Shown one piece after another: positions 25,946-36,366 of a stretch of 64,000 nucleotides of DNA; the stretch's first letter is position 1; each line of letters opens with the position of its first letter. This DNA is from Rheinheimera sp. SA_1 (GTDB lineage Bacteria; Pseudomonadota; Gammaproteobacteria; Enterobacterales; Alteromonadaceae), in NCBI RefSeq assembly GCF_001669775.1, contig NZ_LXWK01000011.1:248001-312000 (forward strand), given 5' to 3'. The position numbers and the translations under genes were made by a program. The notes under the pieces were generated by a model. It worked only from the letters and a program-made list of their open reading frames with translations. It was not told the origin of the DNA and made no database searches.

Positions 25946-26169
25946 TAATCACCAAAAAAAACCAACGGAGTTGTTAGCCGCCCCACTATACGCTGGATCC
26001 AACCTCACCGGTGATAGTTCGTATTAGCAGCAACATCCTTGATAAAAATTTACGCCTGAAGCCAATACCAACATCTTGTTATTTTTAGCTATTGTCCGCA
26101 ACTAACTTGTCCATAACGACAGTTTCGTTTTATGGTGGTTCAGACAGAACCGTCCACCGCAGGATGACC

Positions 26170-27504
26170 ATGCAAATACCCGATCTCACCACCCACACAG
26201 CCAGCAGCACCGAAGCCGAGCCGCTGGTCCGTAGTCTGGGGCTTTGGGGCCTGTGGTTGCTGGTGGTCAATGGTCTGGTGGGTGCTGGCATTTTTGGTCT
26301 GGCCGGTGGCGCGGCACGGTTAGCCGGTGACTACAGCCTATGGGTGTTTTTGGGCTGCGCCTTATTGATGCTGCCAATCCTGTTATGTTTTGCGGAACTG
26401 GCCAGTTATTTTAATGGCACTGGCGGCCCGGTGCGCTATGTCGGCACTGCTTTTGGCCGCGCAGCGGGCTTCCAGGCCGGCTGGTTATATTATCTGGCGC
26501 GGGTGGTTTCTGTTGCTGCCAATAGCGTGTTACTGGTCGACAGCATCGGTTATTTCTGGCCACTGGCCCGTGATCCGCTGTGGCGCACGCTGATTTTAGC
26601 GGCAGTCTGCGCCAGCTTTACCTGCATCAACGTCACCGGCGCTTTGCAATCCATCCGCACCTTAGGCTGGTTGACGCTGGCCAAGTTTGGCGTATTGTTG
26701 TTACTCATCGGTGCCGGCGTATGGCACTTCTGGCAAGTTCAGCCCCTCAACCTCCCATCTGTCGTAACACCAAATGACGCAATTCTGCAGCTGGATTTAG
26801 GCGCTGCCATGTTACTTATGGTTTATGCCTTTGTTGGTTTTGAATCGGCTGTGGTACCGGCAGGTGAAGCTAAAAATCCGCAGCGCGACATTCCCAAAGC
26901 ACTATTGCTCGGTCTTGGCATGGTGACTGTGCTCTATATGCTGGTGCAATGGGTCAGTATGGTCACCGTTCCTGATATTGCCAAATCGACCACGCCATTG
27001 CTGGATGTAGCCGCTGTGCTGGGTGGCACTGTAGGCGCCGCAATTTTGATGTTTGGGGTGATTTGTTCGGTCGGTGCAAACTTGCTTGGCGCCATGTTTT
27101 CCACACCGCGCGTTAGCTATGCCCTGGCCCGTGAAGGTAGTTTACCGGCCTGGTTTGGCCGGGTTCATCCGAAGTTTCTGACGCCAGCCAACGCCATTAT
27201 ATTTTTTGGCGCACTGGCGTTTTTACTGGCGGCTTTTGGCTCCTTTATTTATCTGGCAAGCGCCACCGTGCTGATCCGCGCTTTGTTGTACGGCTTGTGC
27301 TGTGGCGCCATTCCAAAGTTACGGCCGCGCCTGCGCAGCAGTAGCAGTTTTATTTTGCCAGGCGCTTATCTGATCCCAATTCTGGGTTTACTGGCTTGTG
27401 GCTGGTTGGTATGGCAAGTGAAGCTAGATGCGGTGCTATTAACCGGAGCGCTGTTGGCAGTTGGCTTAGTGTTGTACATCGCTGCGCGCCGGCGACAGTT
27501 ATAG
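26170..27504 (+). CDS. APC family amino acid permease
   Basis: An inner-membrane transporter of about 444 residues with twelve expected helices. VNGLVGAGIFGLAGGAARLAG matches the conserved first-helix GxG substrate-binding segment of the APC superfamily, and FVGFESAVVPAGEAKNPQRD is the conserved helix-6 region. ATG 26170 lies five bases after AGGA; an ATG two codons earlier lacks spacing. It probably takes up amino acids or amines with protons. Monocistronic, with about 220 bases of upstream sequence. Confidence 0.9.
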   Translation: MQIPDLTTHTASSTEAEPLVRSLGLWGLWLLVVNGLVGAGIFGLAGGAARLAGDYSLWVFLGCALLMLPILLCFAELASYFNGTGGPVRYVGTAFGRAAGFQAGWLYYLARVVSVAANSVLLVDSIGYFWPLARDPLWRTLILAAVCASFTCINVTGALQSIRTLGWLTLAKFGVLLLLIGAGVWHFWQVQPLNLPSVVTPNDAILQLDLGAAMLLMVYAFVGFESAVVPAGEAKNPQRDIPKALLLGLGMVTVLYMLVQWVSMVTVPDIAKSTTPLLDVAAVLGGTVGAAILMFGVICSVGANLLGAMFSTPRVSYALAREGSLPAWFGRVHPKFLTPANAIIFFGALAFLLAAFGSFIYLASATVLIRALLYGLCCGAIPKLRPRLRSSSSFILPGAYLIPILGLLACGWLVWQVKLDAVLLTGALLAVGLVLYIAARRRQL

Positions 27505-27658
27505 AATGGCTAAGTCAAAATATTATGTCAAAACAGTAAGGCCAAAGCAGTTGATCCCGACTTCCCGGCAAATGGGCGTAGCGCGGATTGCCCCGCTTTA
27601 TAAAAGCATGCTATAAAGTAGTTATCCCTATTTTGGGTTTGCCAATGGATGGTGCATT

Positions 27659-28000
27659 ATGCAGTTATTAACAGTTTTTCTGATTGTGGTGTTGTCGGTC
27701 ATTGCCACGACCCTCGTCATTATCTCTATCAAGCTGACTGATTTGGTCACGGAAGCCAAAGCCAGCCGCATCGCAGTGCAGAACATCGAAGCCGACGACT
27801 TGTTCCAGCAAGGTCACTTCAGCGAACATCAGCGCAAAGAATTTCATCACCACAACAACGAAATTTTGACCTTATTACAGCGAATTGAACTGCTGCTTGG
27901 TCCAAAACTCAAAACTGAGCGCCCGCGCACCAGTGTACTCACTCAAACTGAATCTTCCGTCAACCCGGCACAGAACCGGTTTAGCAGTAACCGACTGTAA
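27659..28000 (+). CDS. Small membrane-anchored protein, unknown function
   Basis: A 113-residue protein with one N-terminal transmembrane helix (LLTVFLIVVLSVIATTLVII) and a cytoplasmic or periplasmic polar tail containing a His-rich stretch (HHHNNE) and a short helix (ILTLLQRIELLL). No family is recognised. Upstream, CTTTATA...TATAAAG (27596-27618) is an inverted repeat that may be regulatory. Confidence 0.65.
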   Translation: MQLLTVFLIVVLSVIATTLVIISIKLTDLVTEAKASRIAVQNIEADDLFQQGHFSEHQRKEFHHHNNEILTLLQRIELLLGPKLKTERPRTSVLTQTESSVNPAQNRFSSNRL

Positions 28001-28179
28001 CCTGAGCCTGACTAAAACCTCAGCAGCAATAGCACCTGCAATGCCGACAATTCCGGCAATCGGCGAACACAGGCGTTAAAGCGGGTTGACAGCCTGAACC
28101 CGGCACCGGATGATAACTGCTTTTTGCAGCCACCAGCCTGTTGGTTTGAAGTGCTGCCAGTCTGTTAAAGTAGGTTTTC

Positions 28180-28653
28180 ATGATCACTCGGGCACAATTT
28201 ACATTTATCTGGGGTTTTGCCCTGGGCCTTTCTGCTGCTTCAATGCTGTTTTACACCTGGCATATGGAGAGTCTGACTGCGATGCAACAACAGTGGTTAG
28301 AGACCCAACAAAGCCATCACACGCAACAGCTGGCGCAGACACAACAAGCACAATCACAAATCGAAACTATTGATTTACTGATGAAAAGCTACAGCATCAG
28401 CGATGGTAATGAAGATCAAGATATGCGCGCTGAGCTTATTCGCAGCAATCATCTGTCATTATTGTTAGAAGTACAGCAACAAGCGGCGGTCGATATCACC
28501 GATTTAATTGACCCGGCCCGGCCGTTTAATTCAGCGCAGTTGTATGCGGCGTTACTGCGAATTAAACAACAACATGAAAAAAATCAGGCGCGGCAGCGGT
28601 TAGATCAACGAGTGAAAACTGCCACGACTGCGGTTCCGGCAACAACACCCTAG
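28180..28653 (+). CDS. Small membrane-anchored coiled-coil protein, unknown function
   Basis: A 157-residue protein with a single N-terminal transmembrane helix (FTFIWGFALGLSAASMLFYTW), then a Gln-rich helical region (about residues 35-65) likely to form a coiled coil, and a second helical block (LLLEVQQQAAVDITDLID). No catalytic motif. TTGACA at 28086 followed 17 bases later by GATGAT may be its promoter. The preceding small gene has a similar layout (one helix plus polar tail). Confidence 0.65.
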   Translation: MITRAQFTFIWGFALGLSAASMLFYTWHMESLTAMQQQWLETQQSHHTQQLAQTQQAQSQIETIDLLMKSYSISDGNEDQDMRAELIRSNHLSLLLEVQQQAAVDITDLIDPARPFNSAQLYAALLRIKQQHEKNQARQRLDQRVKTATTAVPATTP

Positions 28654-28732
28654 TTTTTTTCAGTTTCAGGCTGTCCGCCTGCAAATTTCAGCGTACACTC
28701 AATTCACTTATCTCTGAGTGTCCGTGTCGCTG

Positions 28733-31700
28733 ATGAAGCCTGCTTTACCGTCAAATGAAGCGCAACGCTTGCAGGCGTTGTACCAGTTACAAATTCTCGA
28801 TTCGTTGCATGAGCCCGCCTTCGAAGCGCTCAACAGATTAGCTTGCCTGATCTGTAATGCGCCGACATCTGCCTTAAGCCTCATCGACATTGATCGCCAA
28901 TGGTTTAAATCCAGTATTAATATTGATGTGCCACAGACCCCCAGAGAGGACGCCTTTTGCGCGCACGCTATTCTGACGCCGGGTCAACTGACTTACGTTC
29001 CTGACACTTATAACGACCCGCGTTTTGCCGACCATCCGGCGGTGCAGCGAGAAAATGGCATCCGTTTTTATGCCGGGGCTCCGCTTCGCATCAACGACGA
29101 TATCGCGCTCGGCACCTTGTGTGTGGTTGATTCAGTGCCAAGGGAACTAACGCCGGAGCAGTTAGAAGCGCTGCGGCTTTTGTCCGCCCAAGCCGTCACC
29201 CTGATGCAAAACCGCTTGATTGCCATCAATAGCCTTGAGCAACAACAAACCTTAAGAACCGTCACTGAAAATGTGCCGGTATTAATCGGTCAAGTCGATC
29301 GCGAATTTCGTTATGTATTTTGTAATCAAAAATATGCCGACTGGTTTGGCATCGACACTCAGGCAGCCATCGGCCGCAGCATTGCCGAAGTGTTTGGGCA
29401 GGAGTCTTTTGACGAGCTGGAGCCGAGCCTGCATAAAGTATTACAAGGCCAACAAATTGATTTTGTAGCCCAGCCACGCGCTGGCCGGGTGTTTAATATC
29501 TGTTTTGTACCCCAAAAATCACCAAATGGCCGCTATGAACACATCATTATTGTGGCCAGCGATATCACCGATAATCATCAGCAACAACAAAAGACCCAAC
29601 ATGAACGCGACCGGCTGGACGCGATTATTCAGGGTACCAATCTCGGTACCTGGGAGTGGAACATTGCTACCGGCCGCACTTATTACAACCATCGCTGGTT
29701 TAGCATGCTCGGAATGCCACCGGACAAACACACCACCATTCAACTGTGGGAGACCTTAATACATCCGGACGACTATCCAACTTCAGTCCTGATGTTGCAG
29801 CAGCATTTTCGCGGTGAACTGCCGTTTTATGATGTGAAATTCCGGATGAAACACAGCAGCGGTCATTGGGTCTGGATCCACGCCGTTGGTCGGGTCACCA
29901 GCTGGAACGAACAAGGTGAGCCGGAATTGATGTTCGGTACCCACACCGATATCAGTACGGATATGGCCAAAGAAGCCGAGATTTTGTCGACCCGTTCCTG
30001 GTTGCAGGCCGTCATCGATTCCTCATCCGAAGTGGCGATGATTTCCACTGATATTCATGGAGTGATCCAGTTATTTAACACAGGTGCCGAGCGGATGCTG
30101 GGTTATAAAGCGGAAGAATTAATTGGCTTGCAAAGCCCGGCGGTTTTTCATAACCCAGACGAAATCGTCCGGCGTTCCGCCCAGTTAACCGCTGAATACA
30201 AACAAGATATTCAAGGTTTTGACGCTTTTGTATTTCGGGCACGTCAGGGCATCAGCGAAACCAGGCAATGGACGTACATCTGCAAAAATGGTGAGCAAAA
30301 ACAAGTCCGGCTTAGTGTGTCAGTGATGCGCAACGACGATGGTTCTGTGCTGGGTTATCTCGGTGTCGCCATTGATATCACGCAATTGGAGCAGTTGCAC
30401 CATGCCCTGCTGCTGAGTGAACAGCGCCACCGTTCGATGCTGGAAAACTTGCCGGGTGTGGTGTATCGCTGCATTAATGACGAGCACTGGACCATGTTAT
30501 TTATCAGCGACGAAGTGGAAAAGCTGACCGGTTACCCGGCGAAGAATTTTATCCGCAATAAGATCACCACTTTTACCAAAATCACCCATCCCGATGACAC
30601 CGAACAAAACCGGGATATTGTTGAACGTGAGCTGGCCAACCATGCCCGTTTCAGCACTGAGTACCGCATCATGCACGCCAATGGCAGCGTCCGGTGGGTG
30701 CAGGAACTGGGTCGTGGCATTTTTGATCAAAATAATCAGCTGTTGTATATCGATGGTTTTATCTGGGATATCACAGCGCAAAAAGAAGCCATGCTCGGCC
30801 TGCGAGCCAGTGAACAGAAATTATCGTCCTTGTATCAGCTTGCGCCCTTGGCCATTGCCCTGACCAAATATCCAGGTGGCAATTTTGTCGAAGCCAACCC
30901 GGAATTTGGCCGGATGCTCGGGTATGACCGCCAGCATATTGATCAGATGTCCTTTGCTAACATTGTGCCGGTACGCCAGCAACAGTGTATTCAACAGGAA
31001 TTTGAGCGACTGGCCACTACCGGTCGTTATGGTCCGGTCGAAACCGAACTGCGTCATCGCGACGGCCATTTAGTACCGGTAGTGCAAAGTGGTGTGCAAA
31101 TAGAGAGTATCAGCGGCCAGCTGCAAACCTGGTCGATTATTCAGGACATCACCGAACATAAACGTATTGAACAAATGAAAACCCAGTTTGTGTCGATGGT
31201 CAGCCACGAGCTTCGGACCCCACTGACTGCTATTTCTGGCGCCCTGGGTTTAATGGCCGGTGGCGCTTTAGGTCAGGTGCCGGTGCCAATGCAGACCATG
31301 CTCAATATTGCGGTCGATAACAGTAATAAACTCAGTCAGTTGATCAACGATTTGCTCGACATTGATAAGCTGGTTGCCGGCAAAATGCAGTTTGATTTTA
31401 CCTCTTGCTCGATGCTCGATTTACTCAAACAAAGCATCGAACACAACCAGCCTTATGCCGACAAATATCAGGCAACCATCGATCTGCACGCCAGTGATGA
31501 TGCCGCTGTACTGCTGGATCCAATGCGTTTTCATCAGATCATGGCCAATTTATTGTCCAACGCCGCCAAATTTGCGCCGACTGGCGCCAAAATTACCGTC
31601 GCTTTAGAGCAAACCAATACTGAAGTGCTGGTGTCGGTGCAGGATCAAGGCCCTGGCATCAGTGAAGAGTTTCAACACCGGATGTTTGAAAAATTCTCGC

Positions 31701-32581
31701 AGGCCGATTCGGCTGATGCCCGCAGCAAAGATGGTACCGGCCTTGGTCTGGCCATTGTCAAAGAGTTAACTGAGCGGATGGACGGCAAGATTAGTTTTGA
31801 AACTTCGGCCACCACCGGCACTTGTTTCCGACTGCATTTCCAGAAACAGTCGAATGAACCCATTCAGCTTGGCAACACTATTTTAGTGGTCGAAGATGAC
31901 CCGTCAATCGCTGGTTTTATCCGGGCTTTACTGGAATCCTCCGGTTATCTGGTGACCACAGCACACAGTCTGGCCAGCGCCCGGCGCGCCATGGCACTAC
32001 GTAGTTTTTCCGCCATGACGCTCGATTTAAACTTACCGGACGGTCACGCCGCGGCGTTAATCAACGAACTGCGTGCAAATGCCGCAACAGCAAATTTACC
32101 GATCTTGGTTATTTCTGTTGAAAAACAACAAGATGGCCATAGATTTAGTGGCTTCACTGCCTTTGACTGGTTGGAAAAACCCATTACTGCGCCGCAGTTA
32201 TTGTCGTCGCTGCAAAAGCTGCTGACGTCTCCAAGACCGAAAATTCTGCATGTAGAAGACGATCTGACCTTCAGCACGTTATTAAACCATTTCACGCAGG
32301 ACAATGCCGACATCGTCCACGTCAGTAAGGTGCAACAAGCAACGCAGTTATTGCAGGCTGAAACCTTTGATTTGGTGGTGCTGGATTTGGGATTACCGGA
32401 TGGATCTGGCTGGGATTTGTTGCCGCTGATTGCTGAACATCATCAACATTTGCCGGTACTGATCTGGTCGGCGGACGAATTGAGTGACGAGTTAAAAACC
32501 AAAGTTGATGCCGTATTGTCGAAAAACCAACAGGCGATCCCGCATCTGTTGTCGACTATTTCGCGGTTATTAAAACGCTGA
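28733..32581 (+). CDS. Multi-PAS hybrid sensor histidine kinase/response regulator
   Basis: About 1280 residues, no membrane segment, so a cytoplasmic sensor. Order (counted from GTG 28718): GAF about 20-165; PAS/PAC domains near 184, 300, 430, 572 and 700; HisKA near 825 with SHELRTP (phosphorylatable His about 831); HATPase near 940-1045 (NLLSNAAKF, DGTGLGLAIVK); two receiver domains near 1054 (VVEDD, LDLNLPDG) and 1176 (HVEDD, LDLGLPDG). The start is uncertain: GTG 28718, GTG 28724 or ATG 28733. It ends tail-to-tail with an Hpt/REC/GGDEF protein, overlapping by 12 bases, which suggests a common signalling pathway (inference). Confidence 0.93.
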   Translation: MKPALPSNEAQRLQALYQLQILDSLHEPAFEALNRLACLICNAPTSALSLIDIDRQWFKSSINIDVPQTPREDAFCAHAILTPGQLTYVPDTYNDPRFADHPAVQRENGIRFYAGAPLRINDDIALGTLCVVDSVPRELTPEQLEALRLLSAQAVTLMQNRLIAINSLEQQQTLRTVTENVPVLIGQVDREFRYVFCNQKYADWFGIDTQAAIGRSIAEVFGQESFDELEPSLHKVLQGQQIDFVAQPRAGRVFNICFVPQKSPNGRYEHIIIVASDITDNHQQQQKTQHERDRLDAIIQGTNLGTWEWNIATGRTYYNHRWFSMLGMPPDKHTTIQLWETLIHPDDYPTSVLMLQQHFRGELPFYDVKFRMKHSSGHWVWIHAVGRVTSWNEQGEPELMFGTHTDISTDMAKEAEILSTRSWLQAVIDSSSEVAMISTDIHGVIQLFNTGAERMLGYKAEELIGLQSPAVFHNPDEIVRRSAQLTAEYKQDIQGFDAFVFRARQGISETRQWTYICKNGEQKQVRLSVSVMRNDDGSVLGYLGVAIDITQLEQLHHALLLSEQRHRSMLENLPGVVYRCINDEHWTMLFISDEVEKLTGYPAKNFIRNKITTFTKITHPDDTEQNRDIVERELANHARFSTEYRIMHANGSVRWVQELGRGIFDQNNQLLYIDGFIWDITAQKEAMLGLRASEQKLSSLYQLAPLAIALTKYPGGNFVEANPEFGRMLGYDRQHIDQMSFANIVPVRQQQCIQQEFERLATTGRYGPVETELRHRDGHLVPVVQSGVQIESISGQLQTWSIIQDITEHKRIEQMKTQFVSMVSHELRTPLTAISGALGLMAGGALGQVPVPMQTMLNIAVDNSNKLSQLINDLLDIDKLVAGKMQFDFTSCSMLDLLKQSIEHNQPYADKYQATIDLHASDDAAVLLDPMRFHQIMANLLSNAAKFAPTGAKITVALEQTNTEVLVSVQDQGPGISEEFQHRMFEKFSQADSADARSKDGTGLGLAIVKELTERMDGKISFETSATTGTCFRLHFQKQSNEPIQLGNTILVVEDDPSIAGFIRALLESSGYLVTTAHSLASARRAMALRSFSAMTLDLNLPDGHAAALINELRANAATANLPILVISVEKQQDGHRFSGFTAFDWLEKPITAPQLLSSLQKLLTSPRPKILHVEDDLTFSTLLNHFTQDNADIVHVSKVQQATQLLQAETFDLVVLDLGLPDGSGWDLLPLIAEHHQHLPVLIWSADELSDELKTKVDAVLSKNQQAIPHLLSTISRLLKR

Positions 32582-34216
32582 GCCAGAACCGTAAATTTTC
32601 ACCTGATTACGACCGGCGGATTTAGCCTGATACAAAGCTTGATCCGCCTGTTCGATCACCTGATCCGGCACTTCCATCCCCAGACCACTGGCGATGCCAG
32701 CGCTAAAAGTACAGTTGAATTTATTGCCATCAAAAGTAAAGGGCAACTGGGCAAAGGCTTCGCGCATTTTTTCGACGATCTTCAGTGCTTTTTCGACTGG
32801 ACATTCTGGCAATACCAACAAAAATTCTTCGCCGCCATACCTGCCAATCATGTCACTTTTACGCAGCTGCTGTTTCAATAAATTTGCCAGACTGGTAATC
32901 ACCTGATCACCGGTCAGATGGCCGTAGTTATCGTTGACCTTCTTAAAGTGATCGATATCCAGCATCACCACACTTACTTGCTGCTGATGGCGTAAACTGC
33001 GCACCAGCTCGCTGGCCAGCCGCTCTTTAATATGCGCATGCTGTAATAAACCCGTCAGGCTGTCTTTGGTCATCACTTCGGCCAGTTGCCGCGCGCGCTG
33101 TGCTCTGGCAAAAATAGCCACAATTAATGCATTGTCGCTGATCGGCTTTGTCAGGAAATCATCACCGGCTTTGATGAGTACCTCCAACTGTCGTTCGCTG
33201 TCGGTTTCCGAAGACAAATAAATAATTGGCACCCCAAGCCATTCATCCTGTAACCGGATCAGCTGCGCCAGTTCAGGCCCGGTGCACTGTGGCATATTAA
33301 CGTCCAGCAAAATTACATCCGGATGAAACTTGCGCAGACCGGCAAAAATGTCCGCCGGATCGTTTAGGATCTCGGCGCGTAGACCGGCATTTTCCAACAC
33401 CAGCGCATAATGCTGGGCCAACAACTGGTCGTCATCGACAATGAGTACCCGAAATGCATCACGTTGCCTGGACGCCAGCATCCGTTGCAAGCGGGCTTCG
33501 AGCGCAGAAGCATTCAGCGGTTTAACAAAATACCCGAGCGCACCGCTGCGCACTGCATGCAGATAATGTTCAAAATCATCGTGACTAGTCAGTACAAACA
33601 GCGGCAGATTGGCGCCATTCTGTTGCAGGCGATTAATAAAATTCAGGCCGGATTCGGTTTCACCCGGTAATTCGATGTCGATAATCAGCGCGTCCGGCTG
33701 TTGTTGCGCCAATGCAATTTCCAGCTGCTTTAGTTGTTGGAACCATTCCACCTGATAGCCGAAAGTCGCCAGCGTCAGACACAAATGCCGCGCGGTTTCG
33801 CCCTCGTCTTCGAGCAGATAAATCAGCGTGGTATTTTTATCCGAAACTTTGCTGATGGCGGGTAATTTAAACTCAGCGACGACCAGTTTTTTTTGCTGAC
33901 GTAACAGCTGAAATAATTGCAGAAACTGCTGAATGTCCGCTTCGGGCGGTGCTTGTTGTGATTGCAACCAGGCCTGACACTGCTGTTCAAGCTTTTTTGC
34001 CGAAGCGCCAAGTTCAGACAGGCCAAAAGTACCGGCCGAACCGGCCAGCGTATGAAAACTGGCCAGCAACTGCGATACCAGAGGTCGCCACTGCACATTG
34101 TCAAGCAGCGACTCACATTGCAGTTGTAACTGCGGTAGTTCAACCTGTAAACGCTGCAGATACTGCTGATTGAGCAATGCAAGTTGCTGTTCAAGTTTGT
34201 CTTTTGCGGTCGTCAT
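32570..34216 (-). CDS. Hpt-REC-REC-GGDEF diguanylate cyclase
   Basis: A 548-residue signalling protein. Hpt domain 1-110 with phosphorylatable His55 (SFHTLAGSAG); receiver 1 about 130-250 (Asp180 in IIDIELPG); receiver 2 about 256-370 (Asp305 in LLDVNMPQ); GGDEF domain about 385-546 with the active GGEEF signature and an RKSD inhibitory I-site five residues before it. It should make cyclic di-GMP in response to phosphorelay, with product feedback. An Hpt domain at the front means that it could receive phosphate from the convergent hybrid kinase at 28.7-32.6 kb, whose gene it overlaps by 12 bases. Confidence 0.93.
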   Translation of the reverse strand: MTTAKDKLEQQLALLNQQYLQRLQVELPQLQLQCESLLDNVQWRPLVSQLLASFHTLAGSAGTFGLSELGASAKKLEQQCQAWLQSQQAPPEADIQQFLQLFQLLRQQKKLVVAEFKLPAISKVSDKNTTLIYLLEDEGETARHLCLTLATFGYQVEWFQQLKQLEIALAQQQPDALIIDIELPGETESGLNFINRLQQNGANLPLFVLTSHDDFEHYLHAVRSGALGYFVKPLNASALEARLQRMLASRQRDAFRVLIVDDDQLLAQHYALVLENAGLRAEILNDPADIFAGLRKFHPDVILLDVNMPQCTGPELAQLIRLQDEWLGVPIIYLSSETDSERQLEVLIKAGDDFLTKPISDNALIVAIFARAQRARQLAEVMTKDSLTGLLQHAHIKERLASELVRSLRHQQQVSVVMLDIDHFKKVNDNYGHLTGDQVITSLANLLKQQLRKSDMIGRYGGEEFLLVLPECPVEKALKIVEKMREAFAQLPFTFDGNKFNCTFSAGIASGLGMEVPDQVIEQADQALYQAKSAGRNQVKIYGSGSAF

Positions 34217-34320
34217 CCGTGGGCATCTTCAGCGGGGTCATGGGCTTTACTATAGCAAAACTTTCCCAACAGCCAACAGCTCTGCTGGCTTTTCTGGAGA
34301 AATCATGTTCATTAGTTTTG

Positions 34321-35577
34321 TTACAATTTTATGACCAAGCCTTGTGCCACACTTTGCCGGTACGTCAGATAGGACGGAATAGCGCCCATGACCAATGACA
34401 CACCGGTTAATACTGACAAAACGATGCCAGTATGACCATGCCAAGGCCAGATGCTAATCACCAGACCATACTGACTGCTCAGCAGCGGCTGCGCCAGCCA
34501 TAAAGCGGCAGTTAACGTCATCAGCGCACCGCCAATACTCAACAAAGTCAGGCTTAACACTTCGAGCTCAATGAGCCAGAATAACTGCCAGGGTCTGGCG
34601 CCAACAGCCCGCAGAATGGCCATTTCACGTTGCCGTTCTTTCATTGCCGCGAGCAAAGTCGTCATCATGCCTATCAGCGCGGCAATCAACACCAGCAAGG
34701 TCACCAGCAGCAACAAATTCTCCACCATACTCAGCATCTGCCACAGTTCCGCCAAAGCGGCACCAGGTAAAATGGCGGTTAAAGGTTCGGCTTTAAATTC
34801 ATTAATTTGCCGCTGCAACGCAAAGGTCGCCACTTTTGATTTTAAGCCCAGCATAAAGCCGGTAATAACTTTGGGCTGCAGTTCTGCTAATTGAGCATCA
34901 CTGAGTTTGGGTTGCCGGCCAAGCGCGGGCGCACCGCCTTGCCAGCCACGGTGAATGGCTTCAATTCCGGCCAGACTGACATGCACACTTTGATCAACCG
35001 GCGTACCCGTCGGTGCCAGAATACCAACAACGGTAAATGGCTGATCTTTATGCTGACTAAAGCTCACGGCACCAACGCCGTGCGATAAGATAATTTGCTC
35101 ACCCAACTGATATCCAAGTTTGTCGGCAACCGCCGCCCCAAGTACCGTCTGATAAACATCAGCAAAAGCCTGGCCCTCGGCAAACTCCAACTGTTGTTGC
35201 TGACCGTAGCGGAAAAAACGGAAATAATCGTCATTAGTGCCAATCACCCGAAAACCACGGTGTGAATCGCCGAGTGCCAGCGGGATTGACCATTTCACCT
35301 GCGGATGTTTGTTGATCTGCTGGTAATGTTGCCAGCTGATATTGTTAGTGGCGTTCCCCAGCCGAAACACACTATAGAGCAATAAATTCAGCTGTCCTGA
35401 ACGTGCTCCGACAATTAAATCGGTACCGGATACGGTACTGGTAAAACTACGTTTGGCTTCCAGTCGTAAATGATCAATTCCCAATAACAATGCAATGCTG
35501 ATCACCAAAGATAATAATGTCATCAGCGCAGTACCACGCCGGTTCCACAAACTTTGCCGGGCTAAACGAATTAACAT
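34321..35577 (-). CDS. ABC transporter permease, MacB/FtsX type
   Basis: A 418-residue permease with an N-terminal transmembrane helix (TALMTLLSLVISIALLLGI), a large periplasmic MacB-like core domain (about 45-280) and three C-terminal helices of FtsX type (about 290-400; ALIGMMTTLLAAMKERQREM, AILRAVGARPWQL). It overlaps its ATPase partner by 7 bases. Neighbouring DUF3299 and DUF2796 genes match the composition of the zrg zinc-associated locus of Vibrio; whether this pair transports metal or acts in envelope mechanics is unknown. Confidence 0.9.
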   Translation of the reverse strand: MLIRLARQSLWNRRGTALMTLLSLVISIALLLGIDHLRLEAKRSFTSTVSGTDLIVGARSGQLNLLLYSVFRLGNATNNISWQHYQQINKHPQVKWSIPLALGDSHRGFRVIGTNDDYFRFFRYGQQQQLEFAEGQAFADVYQTVLGAAVADKLGYQLGEQIILSHGVGAVSFSQHKDQPFTVVGILAPTGTPVDQSVHVSLAGIEAIHRGWQGGAPALGRQPKLSDAQLAELQPKVITGFMLGLKSKVATFALQRQINEFKAEPLTAILPGAALAELWQMLSMVENLLLLVTLLVLIAALIGMMTTLLAAMKERQREMAILRAVGARPWQLFWLIELEVLSLTLLSIGGALMTLTAALWLAQPLLSSQYGLVISIWPWHGHTGIVLSVLTGVSLVMGAIPSYLTYRQSVAQGLVIKL

Positions 35578-36359
35578 GGCGTTTGCTCCCCGGAAGTTGT
35601 CTGGGTCACCGCGACTGTTTGCGTTGCAGCGCTGGTTGGTTGTAGTGGCTGTACTGTGTTGATTGGCACGACCCCGGCCGCCAGATTGTCCATCTGTAGC
35701 ACTGACCCAAAATAATGCGCTAACTGTGCGTCATGGCTGACAAAAATGACTGTAGTACCGCAGCGGTTGGCTTCTGAGAGCAACAACCGGATAAAGGCAT
35801 CACGATTATCAGCATCCAGTGCCGACGTCGGTTCATCGGCAATCAACAACGCCGGTTCATTCAGTAAAGCCCGGGCTATAGCCACCCGTTGTTGCTGGCC
35901 GACACTGAGTTGCTGCGCTGGTTTTTGCCACAAAGCTTCGCTCATCCCTAAAGCCGTTAACAGCGACTGTGCCCGTGCTTTGGCATCAGGCAGCTTGTTT
36001 CCGGCAAATTCGCCAGCCAGCAACACGTTATCCAGCACCGATAAATAAGAAATTAAATTCAGCTGCTGAAACACCACACCAATGTTGCTGGCGCGGATAG
36101 CATCCCTTTTGGCACCAGATAATGGCTGAAACAACTGTCCGCCAATGTGAATTTCGCCGCTGGTTAAGCGATGTATGCCACAAAGCAGATTCAATAAGGT
36201 GGTTTTACCTGAACCAGAAGCACCGCGGATAAATAAATGCTGCCCTACCGCCAGCGAAACGGTCGGGATATCCAGGGTAAACGCCTGTTGCCCTGGCCAT
36301 TGAAAGTGGAAGTTTTTGAGTTCAAGCGCCGGAAAATTCGGTTTTGATAACACAAGCAA
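35571..36359 (-). CDS. ABC transporter ATP-binding protein, LolD/MacB type
   Basis: A 262-residue ATPase with Walker A GASGSGKTTLL, Q-loop VFQQLNLISYLSVLDNV, signature LSVGQQQRVAIARALL, Walker B LLIADEPTSALD and the H-loop VSHDAQLAHYF. A Thr/Gln-rich tail of about 30 residues follows the domain and is unusual. It pairs with the FtsX-type permease, with the start codon of the latter inside its 3' end. It is divergent from the DUF3299 gene across 66 bases. Confidence 0.93.
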   Translation of the reverse strand: MLVLSKPNFPALELKNFHFQWPGQQAFTLDIPTVSLAVGQHLFIRGASGSGKTTLLNLLCGIHRLTSGEIHIGGQLFQPLSGAKRDAIRASNIGVVFQQLNLISYLSVLDNVLLAGEFAGNKLPDAKARAQSLLTALGMSEALWQKPAQQLSVGQQQRVAIARALLNEPALLIADEPTSALDADNRDAFIRLLLSEANRCGTTVIFVSHDAQLAHYFGSVLQMDNLAAGVVPINTVQPLQPTSAATQTVAVTQTTSGEQTPC

Positions 36360-36366
36360 TCTCGTC

